Assembly (NCBI GenBank): GCA_022843605.1
Contig: JALHNI010000065.1
Span: 1-35,920 of the forward strand
Reading direction: 5' to 3'
From: Bryobacter sp.
Lineage (GTDB): Bacteria; Acidobacteriota; Terriglobia; Bryobacterales; Bryobacteraceae
Length of the DNA: 35,920 nucleotides
Shown here piece by piece: positions 7,907 to 16,817 of the stretch. Both the position numbers and the translations under genes were made by a program. The notes beneath the pieces are model-generated. The model had not been told where the DNA came from and ran no database searches. It was given only the letters and a program-made list of their open reading frames with translations. Each line of letters starts with the position of its first letter. Position 1 is the first letter of the stretch.

Positions 7907-10570
7907 ATGGCAATCGATCTCGACAAGATCTCGAACGAACTTGAGACGGCGCTGGAGCGGGCGCGGGTGCTGGCCGAGCAGCGGCAGCAGGCGCAGATCT
8001 CGCCGCTGCACATGTTGTATGTGCTGCTGGATGAAGAAGGTCCGCTGACGGCGATGCTGGATAAGTCGGGCGTGGCGGCGGCCGGGCTATTGGACCTGTT
8101 CTCGACGAAGCTGAACCAGGAAAAGAATTCGAAGCTGGAGCCGGGCCGGCGGCCGACGGCCTCTTCGGGGCTGCGGAACCTGATCGATAAATCCTTCGAG
8201 ATGATGAACCGTCGCGGGGCCGAACGGGCCGAGCCGGTGGACTTCGTGATGGCGGCGATCGAGTTCGGCGAGACCGGGTTGCAGGGCGATCTGCGGCAGG
8301 CGGGGGTCACCAAGGACACGGTCGAGAAGGCCGTCGAAACGCGCGAGGCGACGGGCGAAGTGCTTGAGCAGAAGGGTAGCGCGAAGCCGCCGTCGGGCGG
8401 CAAACTGCTCGAGAAATACGGCCGCGATCTGACCGCTGCGGCGGCGAAGGGCGAGATGATGCCGGTGATCGGCCGGGAGGAAGAGGTGCGGCAGGTAATC
8501 CAGACCCTGCTGCGCAAGAGCAAGAACAATCCGGTGTTGGTGGGCGATCCGGGGACGGGCAAGACGGCGATCGCCGAGGGCCTGGCCCAGCGCATTGCGG
8601 CGGGCGATGTGCCGGAGAGCCTGAAGAAGTGCCGCGTGATTGCGCTTGATCTGACGTCGATGGTGGCCGGGGCCAAGTATCGGGGCGAGTTTGAGGAACG
8701 CATCAAGGGCGTGGTGGACGAGGTGCGTGCGAAGAAGGGCGAAATCATCCTCTTCCTGGACGAGATCCACACCCTGGTAGGGGCGGGCGGCAATGAAGGC
8801 GGCATGGACGCGGCGAACATCCTGAAGCCGGCCCTGGCGCGCGGCGAGTTGCGCTGCCTGGGTGCGACGACGCACGAAGAGTATCGCGAAAAGATCGAGA
8901 AAGACGGAGCGTTGGCGCGGCGCTTCGACATTGTGACGGTGAAAGAGCCGTCCGACGAGATGATGATGGTGCTGCTGCGTGGCATCCGGCCGCGTTTTGA
9001 GGCATTCCACGGCGTGAAGCTGGCCGATGAGTCGCTGCTGGCGGCGGTAAAGCTGTCGCGGCGCTACATCCGTTCGCGCTTTCTGCCGGACAAGGCGATC
9101 GACATTATCGATCAGGCCACGGCGCGCATCCGGATGCAGAAGGAATCGAAGCCCACGCATCTGGACCGCGATGAGCGGCTGCTGATCCGCAAGAAGGCGG
9201 AACTCGAGGCAATCGAGTCGACGGCGACCTCGGTGCAGGCGAAGAAGAATGTCGAGGCCTTGAAGGCGTCGATTGCCGAGATGGAGCCGCGCATCACGAA
9301 GCTGGTGGAGCAATGGAATCGCCAGAAGAGCGGCCTGGACGAGTTGCAGAACACCAAGCAACTGGTGCAGGAGCAGACGGCGGCGCTGGAAGCGGCCGAG
9401 AGCAAGGGCGACGTGAAGAAAGCGGCCGAGATTTACGGTTCGCTGAGCTACCTCGAGAAGAAACTCGCCTCGATGGAGCAGGATGGCTCCGAAACGATCG
9501 TGGTGCCGGATACCGTGTTGCCAGAGCATATCGCCGAAGCGATCGCCGAGCGGACGGGTGTGCCGTCGAGCCGCATGCTTGAGAGCGAGAAGGAGCGTCT
9601 GCTGAACATGGAAACGCGCCTGGGCGAGCGCGTTTACGGGCAGGACGAAGCCGTCACGGCGATCGCCGAAGCGGCGCGCCGCATGCGGGCCGACCTGCAG
9701 CCAGGACGCAAGCCGAACAGCTTCCTGTTCGTGGGGCCCACGGGCGTCGGCAAGACGGAGTTGGCCAAGGCGCTCGCCGAGGCCTTGCTCGACGATGAGA
9801 GCGCGCTGATCCGCATCGACATGGGCGAGTATAAGGACAAGAGTTCCGCGGCGGGCCTAATTGGCTCACGCCCCGGCCTGGTGGGTTCGGACGAAGGTGG
9901 GTTTCTCACCGAACAGGTACGGCGGAATCCGTATTCGATCGTGCTCTTCGACGAAGTGGAGAAGGGCCATCCCGAGATCCTTGATTTGTTGTTGGGCGTG
10001 CTCGACGAGGGCCGGCTCACCGACGCCAAGGGCCGTTTCTGCGACTTCTCCAACACGATGGTGCTGTTTACGTCGAACCTCGGCGTTCGAGAGGCGATGG
10101 AAGTCACCGACGACCTGGAAGAGCGAAAGAAGATCATCCTGGACGTCGTGAAAAAGTCGCTGCGGCCGGAGTTGTATAACCGCATCGGCCAGGTGGTGAC
10201 CTTCAACTCGTTGACTGAAACCGAACTCGAGTCCATCGTTTCGAAGAGTATTGGCGGGCTGAAGAAGAAGCTGGCCGACGATCGCGAGATCGGCCTAGTG
10301 GTGACGCCGGAAGCGCTGACCTATCTGGCGCAGCAGTCCTACGATCCGGCCTACGGTGCGCGGCCCGTGCAGCGGACGCTGCAGCAACTGGTGTTGTCGC
10401 CGCTGGCGAGCATTATTCTGGCGGGCGAATGTGTGGCCGGACAGACGTTGCAGATTGCATATGACCCCGGTGAAGAGGTGACGACGCCGCCCGAAACCGA
10501 GGGCGGGGAAGCGGTGACCGTGCGTGAGGGCGAAGGTCTGACTTTTGGCATTCTCGAAGCTGAATCCTAA
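7907..10570 (+). CDS. tssH: T6SS sheath-recycling AAA+ ATPase TssH/ClpV (ClpB-like)
   Basis: 887-residue Hsp100 ATPase that dismantles contracted TssBC sheath in the cytoplasm. It has a double Clp-N domain (residues 1-145), a first AAA domain with Walker A GDPGTGKT (213-220), pore motif KYRG (257-260) and Walker B LFLDE (282-286), then a coiled middle domain (about 405-510). The second AAA domain has Walker A GPTGVGKT (610-617) and Walker B VLFDE (679-683). Its pore motif reads GLVG (657-660) where ClpB and ClpV normally have an aromatic at the second place. The middle domain seems nearly full ClpB length, longer than typical ClpV. ATG 7907 lies 15 bases after tssK, and the position in the T6SS operon argues for a ClpV role over general ClpB. 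Confidence 0.92.
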   Translation: MAIDLDKISNELETALERARVLAEQRQQAQISPLHMLYVLLDEEGPLTAMLDKSGVAAAGLLDLFSTKLNQEKNSKLEPGRRPTASSGLRNLIDKSFEMMNRRGAERAEPVDFVMAAIEFGETGLQGDLRQAGVTKDTVEKAVETREATGEVLEQKGSAKPPSGGKLLEKYGRDLTAAAAKGEMMPVIGREEEVRQVIQTLLRKSKNNPVLVGDPGTGKTAIAEGLAQRIAAGDVPESLKKCRVIALDLTSMVAGAKYRGEFEERIKGVVDEVRAKKGEIILFLDEIHTLVGAGGNEGGMDAANILKPALARGELRCLGATTHEEYREKIEKDGALARRFDIVTVKEPSDEMMMVLLRGIRPRFEAFHGVKLADESLLAAVKLSRRYIRSRFLPDKAIDIIDQATARIRMQKESKPTHLDRDERLLIRKKAELEAIESTATSVQAKKNVEALKASIAEMEPRITKLVEQWNRQKSGLDELQNTKQLVQEQTAALEAAESKGDVKKAAEIYGSLSYLEKKLASMEQDGSETIVVPDTVLPEHIAEAIAERTGVPSSRMLESEKERLLNMETRLGERVYGQDEAVTAIAEAARRMRADLQPGRKPNSFLFVGPTGVGKTELAKALAEALLDDESALIRIDMGEYKDKSSAAGLIGSRPGLVGSDEGGFLTEQVRRNPYSIVLFDEVEKGHPEILDLLLGVLDEGRLTDAKGRFCDFSNTMVLFTSNLGVREAMEVTDDLEERKKIILDVVKKSLRPELYNRIGQVVTFNSLTETELESIVSKSIGGLKKKLADDREIGLVVTPEALTYLAQQSYDPAYGARPVQRTLQQLVLSPLASIILAGECVAGQTLQIAYDPGEEVTTPPETEGGEAVTVREGEGLTFGILEAES

Positions 10571-10613
10571 CCGGCTTTTGCGTTTGTTATGGTGAAGCCC
10601 AGAGCACAAAAAC

Positions 10614-12779
10614 ATGCGACCGATCCAGTTCGTCCTTAGCCTCGTCCTTGCCGCGCTGCTGCCGGCCACACTCTCGCAGAGTGAGGCGCAGGAGGGTTGG
10701 ATTCAACTGCACGATGGCGAGAGCAACGCGGGCTGGGCGGGCGATGGTGCGGCGTTCATTTCCGGCGGCGGCGTACTGGCGATTGACGGCCAGGGACTCT
10801 ACCGGACCCAATCGCCGTTTACCGACTTTATCCTGCGCTTCGACGTGCGGGCGATGACCCCTTCGGCGAACGTGGGTTTGATTGTCAGGGCGAATCGCGA
10901 AGGTGTGCCCAAGGACACCGGTTACGAAGTGCAACTGGGGTCGGGCGATTCAGATTGGCCCTTCGGTTCGATTGTCGGTCAGGCGAAGGGTAACGGGACG
11001 TTCAGTGCCGGGGCCTGGACTTCGATGGAAGTGGAGGCCAACGGCGGCAGCATGGTGGTGCGCTCCGGCGGCCGGGTGGTGGCGTCGGCGAGTGGCTTGC
11101 AGGCGGGCGGTGGACTGATCGTGATTGAGGCGAATCGCGGTGGCAAGGTGGAGATCCGTAACCCGCGCTTGAAGCCGCTGAATCCGACGTTGTTGTTTAA
11201 CGGGACGGACCTGTCGGGTTGGAAGTCGACCGGAACGGCACCCAAGCAGGCCGGCGGCATCGGCAAGATGCTGGGCTTTGGCAAGGGCAAGGCGAAGGAA
11301 GTGAAATGGACGGTGGGCGGCGGGGCGATCCATGGCGAGGAGGGTCCGGGGCAGTTGGAGAGCCTGATGCCGCTCGGTGACTTTCTTTTCCAAGCCGATG
11401 TGCGGCTGAACTCCAAGAAGAACGAGAACAAGCGGCGGCTGATTTTGCTGCTGCGTGGCGATGCCGGGCAAATCGGTACCGGTTATGAAGTAAACCTGCA
11501 GCCGGGGTCAGCCGGTGGCGTGGCGCCGCTGGCGAACAGCCGCAAGGCGTTAGGCAAGGTGAACCAGTATTCGACCGTGACCGTGGCGGCCTACAATCGG
11601 CACTTTCAGGTATGGGTGGACGGCGTCCTGACGGCGGATGCCGCGGACGTCCGGGCCGAGGGGGTGAACCCGAAGAAGGAAGCTCGGACGACGCCGGGCG
11701 CGGTGGCGTTCTATAGCCCCGATGAGGATGCGAATCTCGACATTCGTAACGTGAAGGCCGTACAGTTGCCGAAGGTGTTGGGTCATGTGACGCGCAAGCA
11801 GGCGACGCAGACCGCGGTGAACGCGCCCCCCGCGATGACGTTGCCCGCGATCCCTGTGACTCCGCAAGCGCCTCCGCCTGTGGCGGGCGGCGGAAATGAC
11901 CAGCAACTGAAGCTGCTGCAGGAGCAGATGAAGCAGCAGCAGGCGGAGAAGAAGAAGGAAGAGACGCAGAAGCAGCAGGTGGCGGGTCTCCTGCAGCAGG
12001 CCTTGAATACGAACGATCCGTCGATGCAGTTGAACTTGTACGACCAGATTCTGACGATCGATCCCGATAATCAGATCGCCTTCAACGCGCGCCGTGAGGC
12101 CAAGGGCAAGCTCGACGCCGACCAGGCCAAGCAGTATGAGGAGCAGCAGAAAGCAAGCGCTGCCCAGGCCGAACAGGCGCAGAAGGAGAAGGACTTCCAA
12201 TCCAACCTTGACGCGGCGCAGACAGCATTTCTGGCGGGCAACCTGGTGGCTGCCGACACGGCGTTGAGTGCGGCGGAGAAGGTCTTTCCCAATAATCCGG
12301 CGGTGGTGCAGATTCGCCAGCGGTTGGATGCGGCTCGTGGCCGAGCGTCGTCAATCTTCACGCTGGGTGCGGCGGGATTTGGTGCGGCGGTGCTCGGGGG
12401 CCTGGCCTGGTTGTTTATGGCCCGCGGCAAGAAGGATCCGTACATTGTGATCACGGCTGGTCTCGACAAAGGCAAGAAGTTTAACATCGACGGCCAAGTG
12501 ATGAAACTCGGGGCGATTGCCGAAGACGGAGGCCAAAAGAACGACGTGGTGCTCCGCGACGCCGAGCGCATGGTCTCGCGTTTCCATGCGGAGATTCACA
12601 ATCAGGGTGGCAAGCTTTACGTGATCGATGCGAATAGCTCGAACGGTACGTTCGTCGACAAGAAGCGCATCGCCGCCGGCAAGCCGGTGCTGTTGGCGAA
12701 AGGCTCACAAGTGAGTTTTGGCGGGACGTGCGCCGTCAAAATCGGCTTCGAAAAACGTTCTAAAGAGAAGAAGAGTTAG
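10614..12779 (+). CDS. Membrane FHA protein with two periplasmic DUF1080-like domains
   Basis: 721 residues with an unusual layout. Residues 1-25 look like a signal peptide. Two DUF1080/concanavalin-like domains follow, at about 28-182 (WIQLHDGESNAGW) and 190-385 (LLFNGTDLSGWKSTG). A Gln/Lys-rich coiled coil is at about 430-470, a TPR-like helical part at 470-570, one membrane helix at about 580-602 (FGAAVLGGLAWLFMA, then RGKKD), and a C-terminal FHA domain at about 607-712 (SRFHAEI, NSSNGTFV). The positive residues after the helix put FHA in the cytoplasm. FHA domains bind phosphothreonine, and Fha proteins regulate some T6SSs. The usual Gly-Arg at the start of the FHA fold appears as Gly-Ala (KLGAIAED), so phosphopeptide binding may be weakened. 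Its position between tssH and vgrG supports a T6SS role. Confidence 0.85.
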   Translation: MRPIQFVLSLVLAALLPATLSQSEAQEGWIQLHDGESNAGWAGDGAAFISGGGVLAIDGQGLYRTQSPFTDFILRFDVRAMTPSANVGLIVRANREGVPKDTGYEVQLGSGDSDWPFGSIVGQAKGNGTFSAGAWTSMEVEANGGSMVVRSGGRVVASASGLQAGGGLIVIEANRGGKVEIRNPRLKPLNPTLLFNGTDLSGWKSTGTAPKQAGGIGKMLGFGKGKAKEVKWTVGGGAIHGEEGPGQLESLMPLGDFLFQADVRLNSKKNENKRRLILLLRGDAGQIGTGYEVNLQPGSAGGVAPLANSRKALGKVNQYSTVTVAAYNRHFQVWVDGVLTADAADVRAEGVNPKKEARTTPGAVAFYSPDEDANLDIRNVKAVQLPKVLGHVTRKQATQTAVNAPPAMTLPAIPVTPQAPPPVAGGGNDQQLKLLQEQMKQQQAEKKKEETQKQQVAGLLQQALNTNDPSMQLNLYDQILTIDPDNQIAFNARREAKGKLDADQAKQYEEQQKASAAQAEQAQKEKDFQSNLDAAQTAFLAGNLVAADTALSAAEKVFPNNPAVVQIRQRLDAARGRASSIFTLGAAGFGAAVLGGLAWLFMARGKKDPYIVITAGLDKGKKFNIDGQVMKLGAIAEDGGQKNDVVLRDAERMVSRFHAEIHNQGGKLYVIDANSSNGTFVDKKRIAAGKPVLLAKGSQVSFGGTCAVKIGFEKRSKEKKS

Positions 12780-12814
12780 AGTCGCGGGCGCTCAGCCCGG
12801 AGGAAGACAAAGCC

Positions 12815-14368
12815 ATGACCCCGAGTTTCATTAAAGTGATCATCGAAGGCACCGAGGTGCCCGACTTCCTGATCACGCTCGATTGCACGATTACGCACGA
12901 ACTGAACCGCCATTCCACTTGCGCTGTGCAATTCCGGGAACCGCCGGCGAGCCGTTTTTTCTTCGAGTCAAAGATCGGCAAAGAGATCGAGCTTCGTGGG
13001 GTCGATGCCGACGGGGCGGAGTTAGAGATCTTCAAAGGCATCCTGCAGCAGGCTGATGCCGATTGGGAACTGAACGGCAGCGCGGTGTTGACCTTTACGG
13101 GGATCAGCAAGAGCTATACACTCGATACGTTCAATCGTTCACAGACCTTTAATCGTGAGCCGTTAACCGCATGCATCACGCGGCTCACCGGCCCCCTGGC
13201 CGGGTCGACTGTCATTTCGGAGCCGGAACTGAACATGATTCAGTTCAACGAAACGGACTGGAGCTTTCTGCACCGCCTGGTGGATCGCTTCGGGGGCTTT
13301 CTGCGGGTGAAGGGCGAAACGGTCGATGTCTTTGACGAGTTTCAGGGTACCCCGATTCCGTTGGCATGGCGGACAGAAAACGGGCTGAATAAGTTTCGCT
13401 CGAGCGGCCGATTGGCGCCTCATCTCTTGTTCGGAGTGAACTTCGAGAGCCGGTCGGCGACCAGCCAGCAGACGGACATGATGGACGAGGAAGCGCCGAA
13501 CCTGGGGTCGCTGGCTGACCTACGCGGTGGGGCCGTGGGCGGAAGTTCGTCGTTGGGGTTGGCTTCGGGTCTCTGGGAGAAGTTCCTGGCGAGTAGCCAT
13601 GACCGATTCGCGGAAGAACTACAGTTCGAGTCTCAGCGGCAGAAGATGAGCACGTGCCGTGGATTTGGCGAAAGCCGGATTCCGGAGATCACGGTGGGCG
13701 AGAAGATTGAGATTACCGGGGAGATGGATGTTCCCGGGGTTTACGGGGTGATCAAGATCACCCATAGCTGGAAGCCGGGGCGCGGATATCGCAACGAGTT
13801 TGTGTGCACGCCGTTCCAGAAGTATATGGAGCCGGTGGCGCCGAAGGTGGAGCGCTACTATGGGCCGGAGGTTGCGCGGGTGGCGGAGACCAGTCCGGCG
13901 GAGGACGGCCGCAGCGCGCATGTGCGCGTGAACTTCAACTGGAACGATCACAACGATACGGGCTTCATCCCGGTGAGTACGCCCAATGCGGGGGCCGACC
14001 GGGGCATTTGCTTCATCCCGGAAGTGGGCGATGAGGTGTTGGTGTTCTTCCGCGGCGGCGATTCGTGTAAGCCCTTCATTCTGGCTAGCCATTGGAATGG
14101 CGTCGATGTGCCTCCGTTTGACGATCTGCATGGCGGCGAGTACCAGAACAACGACATCAAGCGGATTGTGACGAAGTCGGGCAACCGGCTGGTGTTCGAC
14201 GACAAAGATGGCGAGGAGACGATGGTGATGGCGACGCCGAGGCATGTGCGCGTCAGCCTTTTCGACGGCGGGCGAACGCTTTTGCTCCATTCGGACGGAG
14301 ATATCCACATTAACGCGGGCGGCACGGTACACATGAAATGCAATCAGTTCCTACGGGAGATTGGCTGA
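12815..14368 (+). CDS. vgrG: T6SS spike protein VgrG/TssI
   Basis: 517-residue spike protein that trimerises at the Hcp tube tip. ATG 12815 follows GGAGGA. The first part (about residues 1-340) is the gp27/gp44-like base, with DCTITHELNRHSTC, FEVF-type strands and NETDWSFLHRLVDRFGGFL, a hallmark of VgrG. Next is the gp5-type OB fold (about 355-430): VRVNFNW, TPNAGADRGICFIPEVGDEV, then PFILASHWNG. The short C-terminus (NDIKRIVTKSGNRLVFDD) begins the usual needle but ends after about 85 residues, and no effector domain is fused. The needle may be completed by the next gene. Cytoplasmic until fired, it depends on the baseplate for loading. Confidence 0.93.
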   Translation: MTPSFIKVIIEGTEVPDFLITLDCTITHELNRHSTCAVQFREPPASRFFFESKIGKEIELRGVDADGAELEIFKGILQQADADWELNGSAVLTFTGISKSYTLDTFNRSQTFNREPLTACITRLTGPLAGSTVISEPELNMIQFNETDWSFLHRLVDRFGGFLRVKGETVDVFDEFQGTPIPLAWRTENGLNKFRSSGRLAPHLLFGVNFESRSATSQQTDMMDEEAPNLGSLADLRGGAVGGSSSLGLASGLWEKFLASSHDRFAEELQFESQRQKMSTCRGFGESRIPEITVGEKIEITGEMDVPGVYGVIKITHSWKPGRGYRNEFVCTPFQKYMEPVAPKVERYYGPEVARVAETSPAEDGRSAHVRVNFNWNDHNDTGFIPVSTPNAGADRGICFIPEVGDEVLVFFRGGDSCKPFILASHWNGVDVPPFDDLHGGEYQNNDIKRIVTKSGNRLVFDDKDGEETMVMATPRHVRVSLFDGGRTLLLHSDGDIHINAGGTVHMKCNQFLREIG

Positions 14369-14399
14369 AACGAAATGAGGACCACGATGAGGAGTAGCT

Positions 14400-15125
14400 A
14401 TGGCGACGTTTGATGGAGCGATTGGGACCAGGACCCGCGTGCCTTTGGACGGCGACGACTTTATGCCGCACATGGGGAGTCTGGTGGGCTCAGGCTTCAA
14501 GGAAGACGCCAAAGTCCATGGGACGAGAAATGAACTGGTGACGGGCAATATCACGCTAAAGTTCACGGCCAACGAAGACATCCTGCTGCTCGGCAGCCAG
14601 ACCGAGAAGATCATGACGAATCGCGATCTCACGATCATTGGGACGGAAAGCGAGAAGGTGGTGGGCGGGCGGACGACGAGCATCATCGGGCAGTTAACCG
14701 AGTCCTATGTGGCCGGCCAGATGACGAGCTGCATTGGACCTTACAACCGGACCGACGTGGCTCCGGTAACTTGGCTGTGCCCGACGCAAACGATGATCAA
14801 CAGCGGCGACCTCTACGAATGCAAGATTTTCGACGGGGCGATTACCGCGATCGCGCAGCAGAATACGGGCATCAAGATCGAGACCACGGGCCAAGCGACG
14901 GCCTTTACGATTCACAAGATGGAAGCCACGTCGTTCCAGACCGAAGTGGAAGTGATCCACGGCATGGCGACGGTATCGACGAACGAGGCGAATGGCCTGA
15001 GTAACCTGATTAGCGGCATGATTAACAACGCGAGCGGGACGACGGCCCGGTTGCGTGCGATGGATGCGGGGCTGGGGCCGGAAGTCAGCCCGCCGCTTGA
15101 AATGGGTACGCCGCCGTTCTCCTAA
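14400..15125 (+). CDS. Stand-alone beta-helix-like protein next to vgrG
   Basis: 241 residues, ATG 14400 with GAGGAG upstream. I do not recognise a named family. Residues about 45-115 contain at least four repeats of about 16-18 residues with a G-x-x-x-E-x-V-x-G-x-x-T pattern (GTRNELVTGNITL, GSQTEKIMTNRDLTI, GTESEKVVGGRTTSI, GQLTESYVAGQMTS), like the gp5C/VgrG needle repeats that form triple-stranded beta-helices. The second half is less repetitive and ends in a Pro-rich tail. There is no signal peptide. The likely role is a spike extension, cargo carrier or PAAR-substitute tip acting with VgrG (inference from repeats and adjacency). Confidence 0.7.
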   Translation: MATFDGAIGTRTRVPLDGDDFMPHMGSLVGSGFKEDAKVHGTRNELVTGNITLKFTANEDILLLGSQTEKIMTNRDLTIIGTESEKVVGGRTTSIIGQLTESYVAGQMTSCIGPYNRTDVAPVTWLCPTQTMINSGDLYECKIFDGAITAIAQQNTGIKIETTGQATAFTIHKMEATSFQTEVEVIHGMATVSTNEANGLSNLISGMINNASGTTARLRAMDAGLGPEVSPPLEMGTPPFS

Positions 15126-15142
15126 ACGGAAGGCAGAAACGA

Positions 15143-16003
15143 ATGGCGACTGTGACGAAGACCAATATTTATGCCCCTTTCCGGCGCGCGGAAGCGCTGG
15201 TGGGAAGTTCGCTGTACTGGCTGCCCGTGTCGGGCGTGCCAGTGCGCGAAGCGGAGAAGGCGTGGCTACGGGCGTTCCTGCTGGCCTTCGATGCCGGAAT
15301 GAATGAGGCGTTGAAGTGCCGGGTAGAAGTCTTCGTGACGCGCCGTGCGATCTTTCCGGACATGATGGATCCGATGATCGCGAATTTGCAGGCGCTGAAT
15401 CCGATGCCGGGCGTGATGCGGGTTTATGGCGAAAAACTGCGCAAGGCTCCGCACGCGCGAGAGATCGAGCGCCTCGTGGTGCAGGGAAAACAGGACCAGC
15501 TTCTCACGATGGGGACGGACTCCGGCTGGTGGTTCGTCAAGAAGAATGCCGACGCGCAACGCGGCCTTTTTCTCGGGCACGGCGGCATGGTGAATGTCTG
15601 GTTGCCGCCGGATCCCAAGACCGCGCCGCCACCCTTTCACATGACTGAGAAGGTGATGAAGAATCCCGCCTTCGCGAAAATGGACATTCAAGGGGCGGTG
15701 GATGTGACTTATTCTTTGGCGGATTCGTTTCTGCCCGATAGTTTAAAGGTGTTTGCTCCGGAGTTGGCGGCTGATCCGCAATACCAGGGGTTTCCCTTCG
15801 CGCTGGCCCTGCTGAAGAGCCAGGACATTATGAGCGCGCGCGGCGAGCAGCGTGACGAGTGGCTGGCGCTGGCGCCCTGCTATCTATTCGAGAGCCCAGC
15901 CGATGCGGGCGTGTTGCTGTTCGGCAAGCCGGAAGTGGATGAAGTGGTCCTGAAGGCGCTCGAAACGTTGCGGGAGCAGAAACTGGAGTATCCGACGTCG
16001 TGA
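15143..16003 (+). CDS. Hypothetical protein, first of a paralogous pair downstream of vgrG
   Basis: 286 residues of unknown family. ATG 15143 follows GGAAGG. It appears soluble, mixed alpha/beta, with no signal peptide or membrane helix. Two regions match the next gene by eye: near residues 23-55 (LYWLPVSGVPV, then a helix with FLLAFDAGMNE and VEVFVTRR) and near the C-terminus (ESPADAGVLLFGKPEVDE). A Trp/Pro-rich middle (SGWWFVKKNADAQ, VNVWLPPDPKTAPPP) is its own. The stop overlaps the next start as GTGA, so the two are made together. The position at the end of a vgrG module is where T6SS effectors, chaperones or immunity proteins usually lie, but no catalytic motif is evident. Confidence 0.7.
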   Translation: MATVTKTNIYAPFRRAEALVGSSLYWLPVSGVPVREAEKAWLRAFLLAFDAGMNEALKCRVEVFVTRRAIFPDMMDPMIANLQALNPMPGVMRVYGEKLRKAPHAREIERLVVQGKQDQLLTMGTDSGWWFVKKNADAQRGLFLGHGGMVNVWLPPDPKTAPPPFHMTEKVMKNPAFAKMDIQGAVDVTYSLADSFLPDSLKVFAPELAADPQYQGFPFALALLKSQDIMSARGEQRDEWLALAPCYLFESPADAGVLLFGKPEVDEVVLKALETLREQKLEYPTS

Positions 16004-16749
16004 CGGGGAAGCAGAAGTGGTCGCTAAAGATTGAGCCGTGCGTGAGCGAGACGGGCTGGTCCGTCTACAAGATTCCGCTGGGTGGCTTTGCCGTCAATGA
16101 GGAACTGCGCCCGATGCTGGCGGAGTTCTACGCGGCGCTCGACGCTCGGGTGAAGGTACGCCATCCGCAGTTGTCGGTGTTTCTGCAGTACAACCAGCTC
16201 AACATCGAGAACGCCGGCCTGATTCTGGCGGAGCGTGGGCGGGACTGGATGCCCGATGTGGGGATTGGCTACGAACCACACAAGCCCCCGCCAACGCTTT
16301 GGACGAAAGAGGAGTTCCTCAGCCTGGGCGTGGGTGAGATGCCACGGCCGATGATGAATCAGCTCTTCCTGGTGACCACGGGCGATGAGCCATCGCTGCA
16401 GGCGGCGCAGGAGTCGGCAGGCTTGGGGCCCGTGCTGATGATGCGCGGACCGACGCCGATCAAGGAAGTGATGCAGCAAGGGAAAGCACGTTTTCAGCCT
16501 TTGATTCAGGACATCTCGCTCAGGAACTTTGGCTGGTATGTGCCGCTGCTCAATCTAAAGAGTTTCGGTACGGCGAACGCGGCGGTCTTTCGCCCATGGA
16601 CCTGTGGCCTGACCTTCTATCTGCGCGAAAGTCCCGACGATCAGGGCGTCCTGATTGCCTGCGAGGAGCCGTTGGACGGGGCCTTCATGGCGGCAGGCGC
16701 GAAGCAGGAGCCGCAAGGGCGCTTCAGTTGGTCGCTGCCGGGCGAGTAG
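16000..16749 (+). CDS. Hypothetical protein, second of the paralogous pair downstream of vgrG
   Basis: 249 residues, unknown family. GTG 16000 overlaps the previous stop (GTGA), so translation is coupled. It resembles its upstream neighbour in the N-terminal part (VYKIPLGGFAVNEELRPML, then AALDARVKVRHPQLSVFL) and the C-terminal part (RESPDDQGVLIACEEPLDGA), but it lacks that protein's Trp-rich centre and has PPPTLWTKEEFLSLGVGEM instead. No signal, membrane helix or catalytic motif is seen. It is the last gene before the terminator, so it closes the T6SS transcript. Roles as adaptor, immunity or regulatory protein are all open. Confidence 0.7.
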   Translation: MTGKQKWSLKIEPCVSETGWSVYKIPLGGFAVNEELRPMLAEFYAALDARVKVRHPQLSVFLQYNQLNIENAGLILAERGRDWMPDVGIGYEPHKPPPTLWTKEEFLSLGVGEMPRPMMNQLFLVTTGDEPSLQAAQESAGLGPVLMMRGPTPIKEVMQQGKARFQPLIQDISLRNFGWYVPLLNLKSFGTANAAVFRPWTCGLTFYLRESPDDQGVLIACEEPLDGAFMAAGAKQEPQGRFSWSLPGE

Positions 16750-16760
16750 AAAGCAGGGAA

Positions 16761-16817
16761 CCGGCGCGGGGGCGATCGCTCTAGGCGGCGATCTGCTGGC
16801 CCCGCGTCCTCCGCCGG
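16761..16817 (+). other. GC-rich nested hairpin after the T6SS operon
   Basis: CGCGGGG (16765-16771) can pair with CCCCGCG (16800-16806), enclosing a second stem GATCGC/GCGATC (16774-16779 and 16788-16793) with an 8-base loop. CCGGCG at 16761-16766 can also pair with CGCCGG at 16812-16817, the same bases that form the left arm of the following terminator, so the two folds compete. It lies 11 bases after the last T6SS gene. It may protect the 3' end or tune termination; this is inference from pairing only. Confidence 0.45.

Noticed and set aside
7157-8011. Minus-strand frame rich in Arg over the tssK tail
   Set aside because: It is the complement of the proline-coding repeats and has no ribosome site or motif.
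8087-9529. Long open frame on the minus strand inside tssH
   Set aside because: High-GC shadow of the tssH codons, rich in Arg, His and Leu, with no domain motif.
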